Shown: positions 18,530-25,871 of the stretch, piece after piece | How positions within the stretch are numbered: position 1 is the stretch's first letter | Layout: each line of letters starts with the position of its first letter | From: Fibrobacter succinogenes | GTDB taxonomy: Bacteria; Fibrobacterota; Fibrobacteria; Fibrobacterales; Fibrobacteraceae | Reading direction: 5' to 3' | Length of the DNA: 64,000 bases | Assembly: GCA_902756345.1 (NCBI GenBank) | Contig: CACVQR010000005.1 | Location: 111,083-175,082 of the forward strand | Made by a program: the position numbers and the translations under genes | Notes under the pieces: generated by a model | What the model saw: the letters and a program-made list of their open reading frames with translations, nothing else | What the model was told of the DNA's origin: nothing | Databases searched by the model: none

Positions 18530-20119
18530 ATGGCTTTGAAAGAATTCTTAATGATTGGGGCAGTGGCGGCGGTGTTGGTAGCTTGTGGCGACGACAACAG
18601 CAGCAATTCTGCGTCTAATTCCGACGAGGAATCTTCTTCGTCTGTTTGCAAGAACTGCGACGATTCTAGCAGTTCGAAGGTGAAGTCCAGTAGTTCTTCT
18701 GCGAAATCGTCTAGTTCAGAGAAGAAACCTTGCGTTGTGGGCAAAGACAAGAATTGCTTTGAGGATGAACGTGACGGTCAGACATATAGGACTGTCAAGA
18801 TCGGTACGCAGATTTGGATGGCCGAAAATCTGAACTTCAAGGTAGGAAACAGTGCCTGCTATGACGACGAAAAAAGTAACTGCACCAAATATGGAAGGCT
18901 TTACACTTGGGGCGCTGCAATAGACAGTGTCGGAAAATACGGCGAGAATGCCAAGGGCTGTGGCAATGGCGAACATTGCACCCCGATACCCCCTGTGCGC
19001 GGAATTTGTCCTGAAGGTTGGCATTTGCCCGATACGACGGAATGGAGAGTTCTGATTGATGTGGCTGGTGGCGAAGATGATGCCGGCAAGGCGCTCAAGT
19101 CCAAGAGTGGCTGGAAAAACGACGGCAACGGCACAGATGAATTCGGATTCTCGGCACTCCCTGTCGGAGGCCGGTTCGGCGGCAGTTTCGATGGCGACTA
19201 TTTCGATGAAGGCCTCCGCGCTGATTTCTGGACATCCTCTTATTCGTACCGCGTCTTGGGCGGGGCAATCGATATGGGTCTAATGAATAACTCTGATGGA
19301 GTATTCATGGACGTTATCAGTTCCCGCGTCGGCAGCAGCGACCGCGGATATTCCATCCGCTGTCTTAGTGACGAGTCTACGATTCCCGAGCCAAAGTCAT
19401 CTAGCAGTGAATCTTCGTCTTCAAGTTTGATGCAGGAAAGAGAGCCATGTGATGTTGAAACGGATGAAAATTGCATTAAAGACGAACGTGACGGACATAC
19501 ATATAGGACTGTCAAAATTGGTGAGCAGACGTGGATGGCAGAGAACTTGAATTATGCATACACTGGTGTTCCCTATAAATTTGAGGTACTCGGTAAGGCC
19601 TACACTTCCGATTCCATTAGCTGGTGCTATAACGATTCTGCAGAATACTGCGCCAGATATGGTCGCTTTTACACTTGGTCTGCCGTGATGGACAGTGCGG
19701 GAACTACGAAAGGCTGCCGAGGCGGCTATATGGCAATTTGTTCGAAGAAATACCCATTTCGCAGTGTATGTCCCGAGGGCTGGCACCTGCCTGAAAAAGA
19801 AGAATTGGGCACTCTGGTCGCATCTGTTGGGGGCGAAAAGATTGCTGGAAAAAAACTCAAATCCACATACGGCTGGGAAAATGACGAAAACGGCACGGAT
19901 GAATTCGGATTCTCGGCGTTTCCTGCTGGTCAAAGGAACGTCTATGGTCTTTTCAACTTTATGGGTGAACAGATTTGTTTTTGGAGTGCAAGCGATGGCG
20001 GCAGTAGTCTTGACGCCTTTTGCTTGTCCTTGGTCAGTGGTGGTTATGGTGATGAAGCGCGCTTAACCCAAAAAGACAAGAGCATTGGTCGCCCCGTCCG
20101 TTGCGTAAAGGACCTGTAG
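18530..20119 (+). CDS. Lipoprotein with two Fibrobacter major paralogous (FISUMP) domains
   Basis: A 529-residue lipoprotein (lipobox VLVAC) with a Ser-rich linker and two copies of the FISUMP domain. Each starts DERDGxTYRTVKIG(T/E)Q and runs WMAENLN ... YGR(L/F)YTW ... CPEGWHLP ... G(T/N)DEFGFSA ... to a final IRCL or VRCV. The family is greatly expanded in Fibrobacter and found in other Bacteroidetes-group bacteria; its job is unknown, though the surface location suggests adhesion or substrate contact. The start at 18530 has AGGAGA upstream; an in-frame ATG 147 bp earlier belongs to the IS30 remnant, so the two frames are fused by chance. Confidence 0.9.
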   Translation: MALKEFLMIGAVAAVLVACGDDNSSNSASNSDEESSSSVCKNCDDSSSSKVKSSSSSAKSSSSEKKPCVVGKDKNCFEDERDGQTYRTVKIGTQIWMAENLNFKVGNSACYDDEKSNCTKYGRLYTWGAAIDSVGKYGENAKGCGNGEHCTPIPPVRGICPEGWHLPDTTEWRVLIDVAGGEDDAGKALKSKSGWKNDGNGTDEFGFSALPVGGRFGGSFDGDYFDEGLRADFWTSSYSYRVLGGAIDMGLMNNSDGVFMDVISSRVGSSDRGYSIRCLSDESTIPEPKSSSSESSSSSLMQEREPCDVETDENCIKDERDGHTYRTVKIGEQTWMAENLNYAYTGVPYKFEVLGKAYTSDSISWCYNDSAEYCARYGRFYTWSAVMDSAGTTKGCRGGYMAICSKKYPFRSVCPEGWHLPEKEELGTLVASVGGEKIAGKKLKSTYGWENDENGTDEFGFSAFPAGQRNVYGLFNFMGEQICFWSASDGGSSLDAFCLSLVSGGYGDEARLTQKDKSIGRPVRCVKDL

Positions 20120-20120
20120 C

Positions 20121-20159
20121 ATATCGCCTCACTCTCGCCCTCACGACTCGTTAAGACGA
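20121..20159. repeat. Second copy of the 39-bp ATATCGCCTCACTC repeat
   Basis: Matches 18151-18189 at 38 of 39 positions, same orientation. Together the copies flank the IS30 remnant and the FISUMP gene. Confidence 0.8.
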
Positions 20160-20190
20160 AAAAAGACTCAGTTTTCACTGAGTCTTTCTT
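20157..20190. terminator. Bidirectional terminator between FISUMP gene and tRNA-Leu
   Basis: AAGACTCAGT-tttc-ACTGAGTCTT, a perfect 10-bp stem with A runs before and T-rich sequence after, serving the plus-strand lipoprotein and the minus-strand tRNA. Confidence 0.85.
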
Positions 20191-20191
20191 C

Positions 20192-20275
20192 TGCGGTCGG
20201 ACAGACTTGAACTGTCATGGGATCGCTCCCACTAGCACCTCAAGCTAGCGTGTCTACCAATTCCACCACGACCGC
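20192..20275 (-). tRNA. tRNA-Leu (anticodon GAG), copy 1
   Basis: An 84-nt class II tRNA. The acceptor GCGGTCG/CGACCGC, D arm, anticodon stem CTAGC/GCTAG with loop TTGAGGT (anticodon GAG), long variable arm GGGAGCGATCCC, and T arm GACAG-TTCAAGT-CTGTC are all present, with discriminator A. CCA is not encoded. It is identical to the copy at 22113. Confidence 0.97.
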
Positions 20276-20298
20276 GGGGTCCTTAGCGGAACAGCCCA

Positions 20299-20327
20299 AA
20301 TTTAGTATAATTCATTACGCTTGTAAA
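20299..20327 (-). promoter_or_regulatory. Promoter for tRNA-Leu copy 1
   Basis: On the minus strand TTTACA, a 17-bp spacer and TAAATT lie upstream of the tRNA. The same -10 hexamer TAAATT is used by the SRP RNA gene. Confidence 0.55.
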
Positions 20328-20350
20328 GGGGTAAGGACGAATTTTTTTGA

Positions 20351-20391
20351 AAAAAATGAAAAAAAAGAAAATGCCGCACAGGGTGCGGCAT
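20351..20391 (-). terminator. Rho-independent terminator of murD
   Basis: On the minus strand ATGCCGCAC-cct-GTGCGGCAT is followed by TTTTCTTTTTTTTC. It separates murD from tRNA-Leu copy 1. Confidence 0.85.
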
Positions 20392-20406
20392 AACTTTAAA
20401 ATTGAT

Positions 20407-20436
20407 AATTCCGAAATCTGAATTCTGAAATCCGAA
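20407..20436. repeat. Short heptamer array, AATTCCG family
   Basis: AATTCCG, AAATCTG, AATTCTG and AAATCCG in 7-bp register, reaching the murD stop codon. Confidence 0.7.
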
Positions 20437-21789
20437 TTACAAATCGGCGACGAGCTTGTCAAACACTTGGCCGCGGACCTTGTAGTTCTTGAACAGCCCG
20501 AAACTTGCGCAGGCGGGGCTCATGATAACGGTGCCGCCTTCGCCGATTTGCAAACTGTCTGCAAAAGCTTCTTCCAAAGTGGGGAAGATGTTTGCGGTGA
20601 CTTTGAGCCCGGCCTGCTGCAAGGATTCTAGCATGCGTTCGGCGGTAGCGCCGATGAGCGCGATTCGCTTGAGGTTCGGTCGTTCGTTCACCAGAATCTG
20701 CGAAAGCTCGGTAAAGTCAGCATTCTTTTCGGAGCCGCCCAAAATCAGCGCGAAGGGGCGCTTCATGCTGGCGGTCGCGGCGATCGTCGCGTCGGGGCGG
20801 GTGGCGTAGCTGTCGTTGAAGAATTCGATGCCGCGTTTTTCGCCCTTGAATTCCATGCGGAAGGGGAGCGTCTCGTAGCTCTTCAAGGCTTCGAACGCGT
20901 CGGCCACCTTGATTCCCAAGGCTTTGCAAGCGAGGGTCGCCGCAGCCATGTTTTCAAGCTGGTAAATACCGCGTACCTTGCAGTCCGACAGGAACAATTT
21001 TTCGCCGTCAATTGTGAGCGTGGCGCCTTCAATCACCGCGTCCCCGTCGCCAGCGCTCGGGCCGTCGACAAGGCTCACGGCGTATTTCGTCTTGGCGGGG
21101 CTTTCGCTTGCAATCTTTGCCGTCGGGGCAGCGTCCTTCAAATACACGCATGCGCCGTCACGTTTTTGCCAGCGAACCAAGTTCGCCTTGGCGTCGCGAT
21201 ATTCTTCGACGCTCTGGTGCCAGTCGAGGTGCTCCGTGGAAACACGCAACACCACTGCTACATCCGGCGACACAGACAAAGTCATCAGCTGAAAGCTCGA
21301 AAGCTCCAGAATGCTCACTCGGTCTGCCGTTTCGTCCTTCAAAAGGTCAAGCGCCGGCACACCGAAGTTGCCGCCAATCTCGTTATTCACACCGCACTTG
21401 GTCAGGATGTGGCTAATCATGCTCACGGTAGAACCCTTGCCGAGCGTGCCCGTAACGCCTACAACCTTCTTTGATTTAGTTTGTTCTAAAAACAGCTGAA
21501 TCTGGCTAGTCATCATCCCGCCGTTCATCTGGAACTTGAACAATGCGGGGCTCATGGGGTAGACGCCTGCAGAACGTACCACCGTCACGCAGTCCTTGAG
21601 GCCATCCAGATAATTTTCGCCGCTGCAAACCTTCACGTTCACGCCGGCGGGAACTTCCGGCAACTTCACCGGGTTCTTGTCCATGACAACGATGTCCTTG
21701 ACACCGTTACGTACAAGGTAATCGAACGTGCTCTGGCCTTCGACGCCAAAGCCCAAAATGCCAACAGGGGCTATAAGATTAGAATCCAT
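20437..21789 (-). CDS. murD: UDP-N-acetylmuramoyl-L-alanine--D-glutamate ligase
   Basis: A 450-residue cytoplasmic Mur ligase adding D-Glu to UDP-MurNAc-L-Ala. Motifs: N-terminal GILGFGVEGQSTFDYL, ATP loop VTGTLGKGST, ILELSSFQL, RVSTEHLDWH, and C-terminal FFNDSYATRPDATIAA and LILGGSEKNADF. The phosphate loop GTLGKGST is one residue longer than the usual GTNGKST and looks like the folylpolyglutamate synthase form, yet all other signatures are MurD. The start MDSNLIAP is chosen because an earlier in-frame start (21912) would lie inside the small lipoprotein gene; even so the two overlap by 11 bp. It stands apart from a division/cell-wall cluster. Confidence 0.9.
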   Translation of the reverse strand: MDSNLIAPVGILGFGVEGQSTFDYLVRNGVKDIVVMDKNPVKLPEVPAGVNVKVCSGENYLDGLKDCVTVVRSAGVYPMSPALFKFQMNGGMMTSQIQLFLEQTKSKKVVGVTGTLGKGSTVSMISHILTKCGVNNEIGGNFGVPALDLLKDETADRVSILELSSFQLMTLSVSPDVAVVLRVSTEHLDWHQSVEEYRDAKANLVRWQKRDGACVYLKDAAPTAKIASESPAKTKYAVSLVDGPSAGDGDAVIEGATLTIDGEKLFLSDCKVRGIYQLENMAAATLACKALGIKVADAFEALKSYETLPFRMEFKGEKRGIEFFNDSYATRPDATIAATASMKRPFALILGGSEKNADFTELSQILVNERPNLKRIALIGATAERMLESLQQAGLKVTANIFPTLEEAFADSLQIGEGGTVIMSPACASFGLFKNYKVRGQVFDKLVADL

Positions 21790-22051
21790 ATTCTTCTCGA
21801 TCTTTACATTTAATTTTCTCTGTGTTTGCACGGCACAGGGAATCGATGTTAAGTAATCTTTCTTGTTGCTGAGTCGCAAAAATTTCACGTTGCTCGGTCT
21901 TGCATTTTTCAACGGCGTCTAGGTCTGTGCAGAGACGGCCGTCGCGTTCGTTATTGAAGAACTTTTCGTTTTCTTCTTGGCAGTGCTCGCTCAGGTCCCA
22001 ACAACCGCATGAACTCAAGACGAGGCAAAGAATGATAAGAACGTGCTTCAT
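21779..22051 (-). CDS. Small Cys-rich putative lipoprotein
   Basis: A 90-residue protein with a short signal and lipobox (LVLSSC, followed by GC), then a charged body with five more cysteines (about 24, 41, 50, 73 and 82) and many Glu, Lys and Arg. No family is recognised. The ribosome site is weak, and the gene overlaps the murD start by 11 bp, so it may be the first gene of a two-gene unit with murD. The cysteines suggest disulfides in the periplasm. Confidence 0.6.
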   Translation of the reverse strand: MKHVLIILCLVLSSCGCWDLSEHCQEENEKFFNNERDGRLCTDLDAVEKCKTEQREIFATQQQERLLNIDSLCRANTEKIKCKDREEYGF

Positions 22052-22080
22052 ATCAAGAAATCTAACATTTTTACTTAGCG

Positions 22081-22107
22081 AAAAAAGTCCGCCACAAGGG
22101 CGGACTT
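22081..22107 (-). terminator. Terminator after tRNA-Leu copy 2
   Basis: On the minus strand AAGTCCGCC-cttg-GGCGGACTT followed by TTTTCG, ending the tpiA-secG-tRNA unit. Confidence 0.85.
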
Positions 22108-22112
22108 CGTAA

Positions 22113-22196
22113 TGCGGTCGGACAGACTTGAACTGTCATGGGATCGCTCCCACTAGCACCTCAAGCTAGCGTGTCTACCAATTCCACCACGACCGC
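22113..22196 (-). tRNA. tRNA-Leu (anticodon GAG), copy 2
   Basis: Identical over all 84 positions to the copy at 20192, including discriminator A, and again without encoded CCA. It follows secG by 39 nt on the same strand with no terminator between, so it is probably processed from the secG message. In E. coli, secG is also followed by a tRNA-Leu(GAG) gene (leuU). Confidence 0.97.
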
Positions 22197-22235
22197 AGCG
22201 TTGCCTGCGCAGCCTAAGCCGCGCGAGACAAAACC

Positions 22236-22664
22236 TTACTTGGCTTCAGCCGGAGCGGCCGGAGCTTCCGAAGCAGGAGCTTCTGTAGCCGGAGCAACAT
22301 CGGCGGCCGGTGCAGCAGCGTTAGCGGGAGCTGCAAAGTCAGCCGGGAGAGCCGGAGCCGGGGCTTGCTGCTGAGCAGCGTTTTCGCGGGTAGCCTTCTG
22401 CATCGAGGATTCTTCCACAGCCTGGTCCTGCTTGGCAGTAATGAGGCCGAGGGCGAACACGACGATAAAGAAGATCACGGCCACGACGCGGGTCAACTTC
22501 TGGATGAAGGTCGCGGCACCTGCGGTAGAGAATGCAGACTGGGAAGTCATGCCGCCGAGGCCTGCGAGACCGCCCATCTTGTCGTTCTGAACCAGAACGA
22601 GCAACATGAGGAAGAGGCACAGGAACACGTGCAGGACGATACCAATCCAAAAGAGTGTTGTCAT
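22236..22664 (-). CDS. secG: Preprotein translocase subunit SecG
   Basis: A 142-residue membrane protein. The first 75 residues are typical SecG: helix 1 (IGIVLHVFLCLFLMLLVLVQ), the conserved QNDKMGGLAGLGG loop with FIQKLTRV, and helix 2 (VVAVIFFIVVFALGLI). It assists SecYE in protein export. An unusual C-terminal tail of about 55 residues rich in Ala and Pro, with repeated AP and APA units, follows. It lies 30 bp after tpiA in the common tpiA-secG order. Confidence 0.92.
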   Translation of the reverse strand: MTTLFWIGIVLHVFLCLFLMLLVLVQNDKMGGLAGLGGMTSQSAFSTAGAATFIQKLTRVVAVIFFIVVFALGLITAKQDQAVEESSMQKATRENAAQQQAPAPALPADFAAPANAAAPAADVAPATEAPASEAPAAPAEAK

Positions 22665-22694
22665 AGTCGTTTTACCTTGAATTTAAAGTTTTAA

Positions 22695-23456
22695 TTAGCG
22701 AGCTTCGGCAGCGTCGATGATTTCCTTGAAGGTGTTAGCCTTGAGGCCTGCACCGCCAATGAGACCGCCATCGATGTCCTTCTGGGCGAGGAGGCCGGCA
22801 GCGTTGGCGCCCTTCATGGAGCCACCGTACTGGATGCGCATGCCTTCGGCAACGGCTTCACCGTAGATTTCCTTCACAACGGAGCGAGCGTAGGCCTGGG
22901 TGTCCTGAGCCTGTTCGTCGGTAGCGGTAACGCCAGTACCGATTGCCCAAACCGGTTCGTAAGCGAGAACGCACTTGGCGGCGTCTTCGGCAGAAACGTC
23001 CTTGAAGGCGCCCTTGATCTGGAGGCCGAGGACTTCCTTCAGGATGCCACCGTTGCGCTGGTCGAGGGTTTCGCCAATGCAGATGATCGGCTTCAGACCG
23101 GCTTCGAGGGTCTTCTTGACCTTGAGGTTCACGGTTTCTTCCGTTTCGTGGAAGTACTGGCGCTGTTCGGAGTGACCGATGATGATGTATTCGGCACCGA
23201 TTTCCTTGACCATGTCCACAGAAACCTTACCCGTGTATGCGCCCTGGTCCTTCCAGTGGATGTCCTGGATGGCGAGCTTCACGTTGGAACCCTTGATGAC
23301 GTCGGCGACCTTGGCGGCGGCGAGGTAAGTCGGGGCGATGACCACTTCGGTCTTCTTCACGTCCTTAACGGCTTCCACGATGTCCTTAGCGAGCTGAATG
23401 GATTCGCTAACGGTCTTGTTCATCTTCCAGTTACCAGCAATGATATACTGACGCAT
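22695..23456 (-). CDS. tpiA: Triosephosphate isomerase
   Basis: A 253-residue glycolytic enzyme interconverting dihydroxyacetone phosphate and glyceraldehyde 3-phosphate. Catalytic residues are visible in NWKMNK (Lys), GHSEQRQ (His), and AYEPVWAIGTG (Glu), with the phosphate-binding QYGGSMKGANA and GGLIGGAGLK near the end. The start MRQYIIAGNWK has AAGGAG upstream; an earlier in-frame start would run through the terminator region. Confidence 0.97.
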   Translation of the reverse strand: MRQYIIAGNWKMNKTVSESIQLAKDIVEAVKDVKKTEVVIAPTYLAAAKVADVIKGSNVKLAIQDIHWKDQGAYTGKVSVDMVKEIGAEYIIIGHSEQRQYFHETEETVNLKVKKTLEAGLKPIICIGETLDQRNGGILKEVLGLQIKGAFKDVSAEDAAKCVLAYEPVWAIGTGVTATDEQAQDTQAYARSVVKEIYGEAVAEGMRIQYGGSMKGANAAGLLAQKDIDGGLIGGAGLKANTFKEIIDAAEAR

Positions 23457-23502
23457 AATTAACTCCTTGAGTTGTTTAAAATTTAACGCGCCTAAATTTA
23501 GT

Positions 23503-23534
23503 AAAAAAAGACCGCCCCCGGTAGTCCGAGGGCG
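23503..23534 (-). terminator. Terminator of the GPPD-type lipoprotein gene
   Basis: On the minus strand CGCCCTCGG-acta-CCGGGGGCG is followed by GTCTTTTTTTAC, just past the lipoprotein stop. Confidence 0.8.
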
Positions 23535-23558
23535 AATCTTTCGCATAAAAAACGTCTA

Positions 23559-23999
23559 TTAATAGTTGCTGGAATGTTTGGAAGTCGGAGCCGGAGAACC
23601 ACCGTAGCGGTCGCCTTCGATCTTTTCCAGGATCCATTCTTCTTCGTAGCCCTTCAAGCGAGCCTGGTCGGGGTGCTTCCAGAAGAGGCGGGTAATGAGT
23701 TCGCCTTCGCGGGTGTAGTATTCCCAAATGCTCTGCTTTTCGGTGGTCTTTTCGTGGTCAGGAGGTCCCCACAGGAGGTTCACCATGTCGTTGGTCATGC
23801 CTTCTTCGATATAGCCCTGCTTGAACACGTCTTTCAGGCGCTTGTCGATACCCATGCTTTCCTTGATGGCAAAGTATTCGCGTTCGTATTCGTTGCGACC
23901 TTCACCGCGTTCGATCAAGATGGGGGAGGAATAGCGGTTGGCGCAGGCCCAGAACATCAGGGCGCTCACGCCAAGCAAGCAAATATGAGAGAGTTTCAT
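23559..23999 (-). CDS. Small lipoprotein with a GPPD/IWEYY segment
   Basis: A 146-residue protein with signal and lipobox (LMFWAC). The body has NEYEREYF, then MTNDMVNLLWGPPDHE and SIWEYYTREGE. The first of these recalls the BamE/SmpA fold signature (a helix then L.G.P), and GPPD with IWEYY also recalls GWxTD-type proteins. Either way it looks like a small outer-membrane-associated lipoprotein. The role is not known. It is divergent from the beta-barrel-like gene that follows. Confidence 0.75.
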   Translation of the reverse strand: MKLSHICLLGVSALMFWACANRYSSPILIERGEGRNEYEREYFAIKESMGIDKRLKDVFKQGYIEEGMTNDMVNLLWGPPDHEKTTEKQSIWEYYTREGELITRLFWKHPDQARLKGYEEEWILEKIEGDRYGGSPAPTSKHSSNY

Positions 24000-24078
24000 T
24001 GTGACTCCTATAAATTAATGCCTACAAAATAAGAATTTATGGCGCAAATGGGGAAATTATTTTAAATTTTATTCCGAA

Positions 24079-25056
24079 ATGACTTATTTTAAGAAATTAT
24101 TGGCCTTTTCTATAATTTTTTTTACTTGTGACGTCGCGTCTTTTGCCGATGGTTTCAATGAAAATGCGAATTTTGGATTCCGCTACGGGCCAAACCTTTC
24201 GTGGACTATCATGGGCAATACGCCGTTTGTGTGGGGCCAGTGGCTACCGCAGGCGACTGGCATGCTCCATTACACTTGGCTTGAACCGCTCGACGAACTT
24301 GCTTACGGTGAACGGCTCGAATCCCTCCCGTCTTACTTGCGCATGGATGCCGCCATCGAAGTATCGCCGTTCTATGCGGGTTACCTGGCGGGCATTGGCA
24401 TTCGCCCCTTCAAGACCAATCCGCAAATCGAAGGCAATATCGTTTACGAAAGCTATATCTACATGCGCTCGAACCTCGAAATGGTGACAGCCGAAGTCGA
24501 GGGCGTGGGCCGCATTGCCGACAGTTGGAATGCCGACTACGTGACCGACAATCTTTATGGCGAGGATGCCGCATTCGATTACACGCAGCTGATCGACATG
24601 TCTTTGAGCCTCAGCTATTCCTTGCCCAAGGGGTCGGTTCTTGGCGTGAAGTTCCATTACATATTGTCCGATGTCAGTACCGATTTCGATGGTAAAAGTT
24701 ACGACTACCGCCGCAACATTCCCGTGTTCAGCCGTGATTTCTTGCTAGTGCTTGATATCTACGGCCGTATTCCTCTGACAAACCATTTCGCCGCCATTTT
24801 TGAATCCAACTTCTACAAGACCGGTTTCTTGCGCGAAAAGAACACCGTGCGTAAGGAATCGCTCGGTTACGGCAAAGCCATGCTCGGCGCCCATTTCTTC
24901 TGGAACGAGGGCTTGCAGAATGTTATTTTGGAAGTGGGAGGCTGGAGGCGTACCGAAGAGCGCTTCTATAACGGATCACTCGCGCAGCAGTTCCTGATTC
25001 AGCTTGAGTATCAGGGGTATTTTTCTTTCCCCTTTCACAGGAATTTTTCTAAATAA
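24079..25056 (+). CDS. Exported protein of unknown function, outer-membrane barrel-like
   Basis: A 325-residue protein with a signal peptide (1 to about 23). The rest is made of alternating aromatic and polar strands (FGFRYGPNLSW, GMLHYTW, VLGVKFHYIL, FLLVLDIYGRIPL, VILEVGGW) of the kind seen in outer-membrane barrels. No family is recognised. Its last 81 bp overlap the 3' end of the convergent gene on the other strand. Confidence 0.7.
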   Translation: MTYFKKLLAFSIIFFTCDVASFADGFNENANFGFRYGPNLSWTIMGNTPFVWGQWLPQATGMLHYTWLEPLDELAYGERLESLPSYLRMDAAIEVSPFYAGYLAGIGIRPFKTNPQIEGNIVYESYIYMRSNLEMVTAEVEGVGRIADSWNADYVTDNLYGEDAAFDYTQLIDMSLSLSYSLPKGSVLGVKFHYILSDVSTDFDGKSYDYRRNIPVFSRDFLLVLDIYGRIPLTNHFAAIFESNFYKTGFLREKNTVRKESLGYGKAMLGAHFFWNEGLQNVILEVGGWRRTEERFYNGSLAQQFLIQLEYQGYFSFPFHRNFSK

Positions 25057-25761
25057 ATCCGGCAGTGGCGGTTTCTGCTTGCCTTCTACGCTGTTCTTGA
25101 GCGGGTCGGCCTGCAGTGCCTGCACGGTATAGGCGCTGCGGATCCAGAGTTCGCCGTTATATCTTTCGTTTTCGACCTTCACCAAGGTCGGCAGCATTTC
25201 GCCGGAATAATTGCGCCATTGGCGAATCGTGAACACGCGTCGTTCTTTGCGCGGGCCGTTCATGGTCACCCTTGTCGGGTGGGGTAGGCTGTCTGCCACA
25301 AGGCTCCACCAGGCCATGGAGAATGCGGTCGAAAGAATGTTCGGCTTCTGGATCGTCGAGTCGCGGCACAGGAACTGGCCGTTTGCGAGCAGTTCCATGT
25401 CGTCAAGCTTCAGCGGAGTTTCGCCGATGTGTTCTTTCAAGTGGTGCGTTCCCAGCTGGCGCTTCACCTTGGCGTTCGGGAATTCCATGTAACGGTATTC
25501 GCCGGCGGTAATGAAGTTGAACGGCTGGTGGTCGGGCTGGTTCACGAAGAAGGTGTCAAGCGCTTCGGGGTGGTGTCTCCATTCCACGTCAAGCGACACG
25601 CGCGACAGTTTCTCGTTAATAAAAAAGCCCTCGATGTTTACGACCATCGGGCTTTCCAGTAAAAAGTGCGGGCAAGAAGTCTGGGCAAGGGCGGCAGTGC
25701 ATGCAAGGGCAAAGAATGTTGCCGCTGTACGCAAAGTTGCCTTGAAAATTTCTGCCTTCAT
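24976..25761 (-). CDS. Exported protein of unknown function
   Basis: A 261-residue protein with a signal peptide (MKAEIFKATL ... ALAQ). The mature part has a few regular strands and two cysteines; no catalytic motif is obvious. The start MKAEIF is chosen because it begins the signal peptide; an earlier in-frame start adds 17 residues before it. The last 27 codons overlap, on the opposite strand, the end of the preceding gene. It lies downstream of recA on the same strand, after a possible terminator. Confidence 0.7.
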   Translation of the reverse strand: MKAEIFKATLRTAATFFALACTAALAQTSCPHFLLESPMVVNIEGFFINEKLSRVSLDVEWRHHPEALDTFFVNQPDHQPFNFITAGEYRYMEFPNAKVKRQLGTHHLKEHIGETPLKLDDMELLANGQFLCRDSTIQKPNILSTAFSMAWWSLVADSLPHPTRVTMNGPRKERRVFTIRQWRNYSGEMLPTLVKVENERYNGELWIRSAYTVQALQADPLKNSVEGKQKPPLPDLFRKIPVKGERKIPLILKLNQELLRE

Positions 25762-25795
25762 GTTCGTCAATATAGAAAATTTTAAACAAAGGAAA

Positions 25796-25841
25796 ACCCC
25801 GACCCATCCCAATGGCTAAAGGATAGGCCAGGGTTTGTTGC
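25796..25841 (-). terminator. Possible terminator of recA
   Basis: On the minus strand an AAACCC...GGGGTTT stem with GGCC/GGTC inner pairing and a long loop is followed by TTCCTTTG. It is weak, and lies about 30 nt after the recA stop. Confidence 0.4.
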
Positions 25842-25871
25842 TCTTCAGGAAGAAAATGTTTGGGTTGGGGA

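Noticed and set aside
20192..22196. Genomic island between the two tRNA-Leu copies
   Set aside because: The DNA between them holds murD, a core gene, and no integrase or mobile genes.
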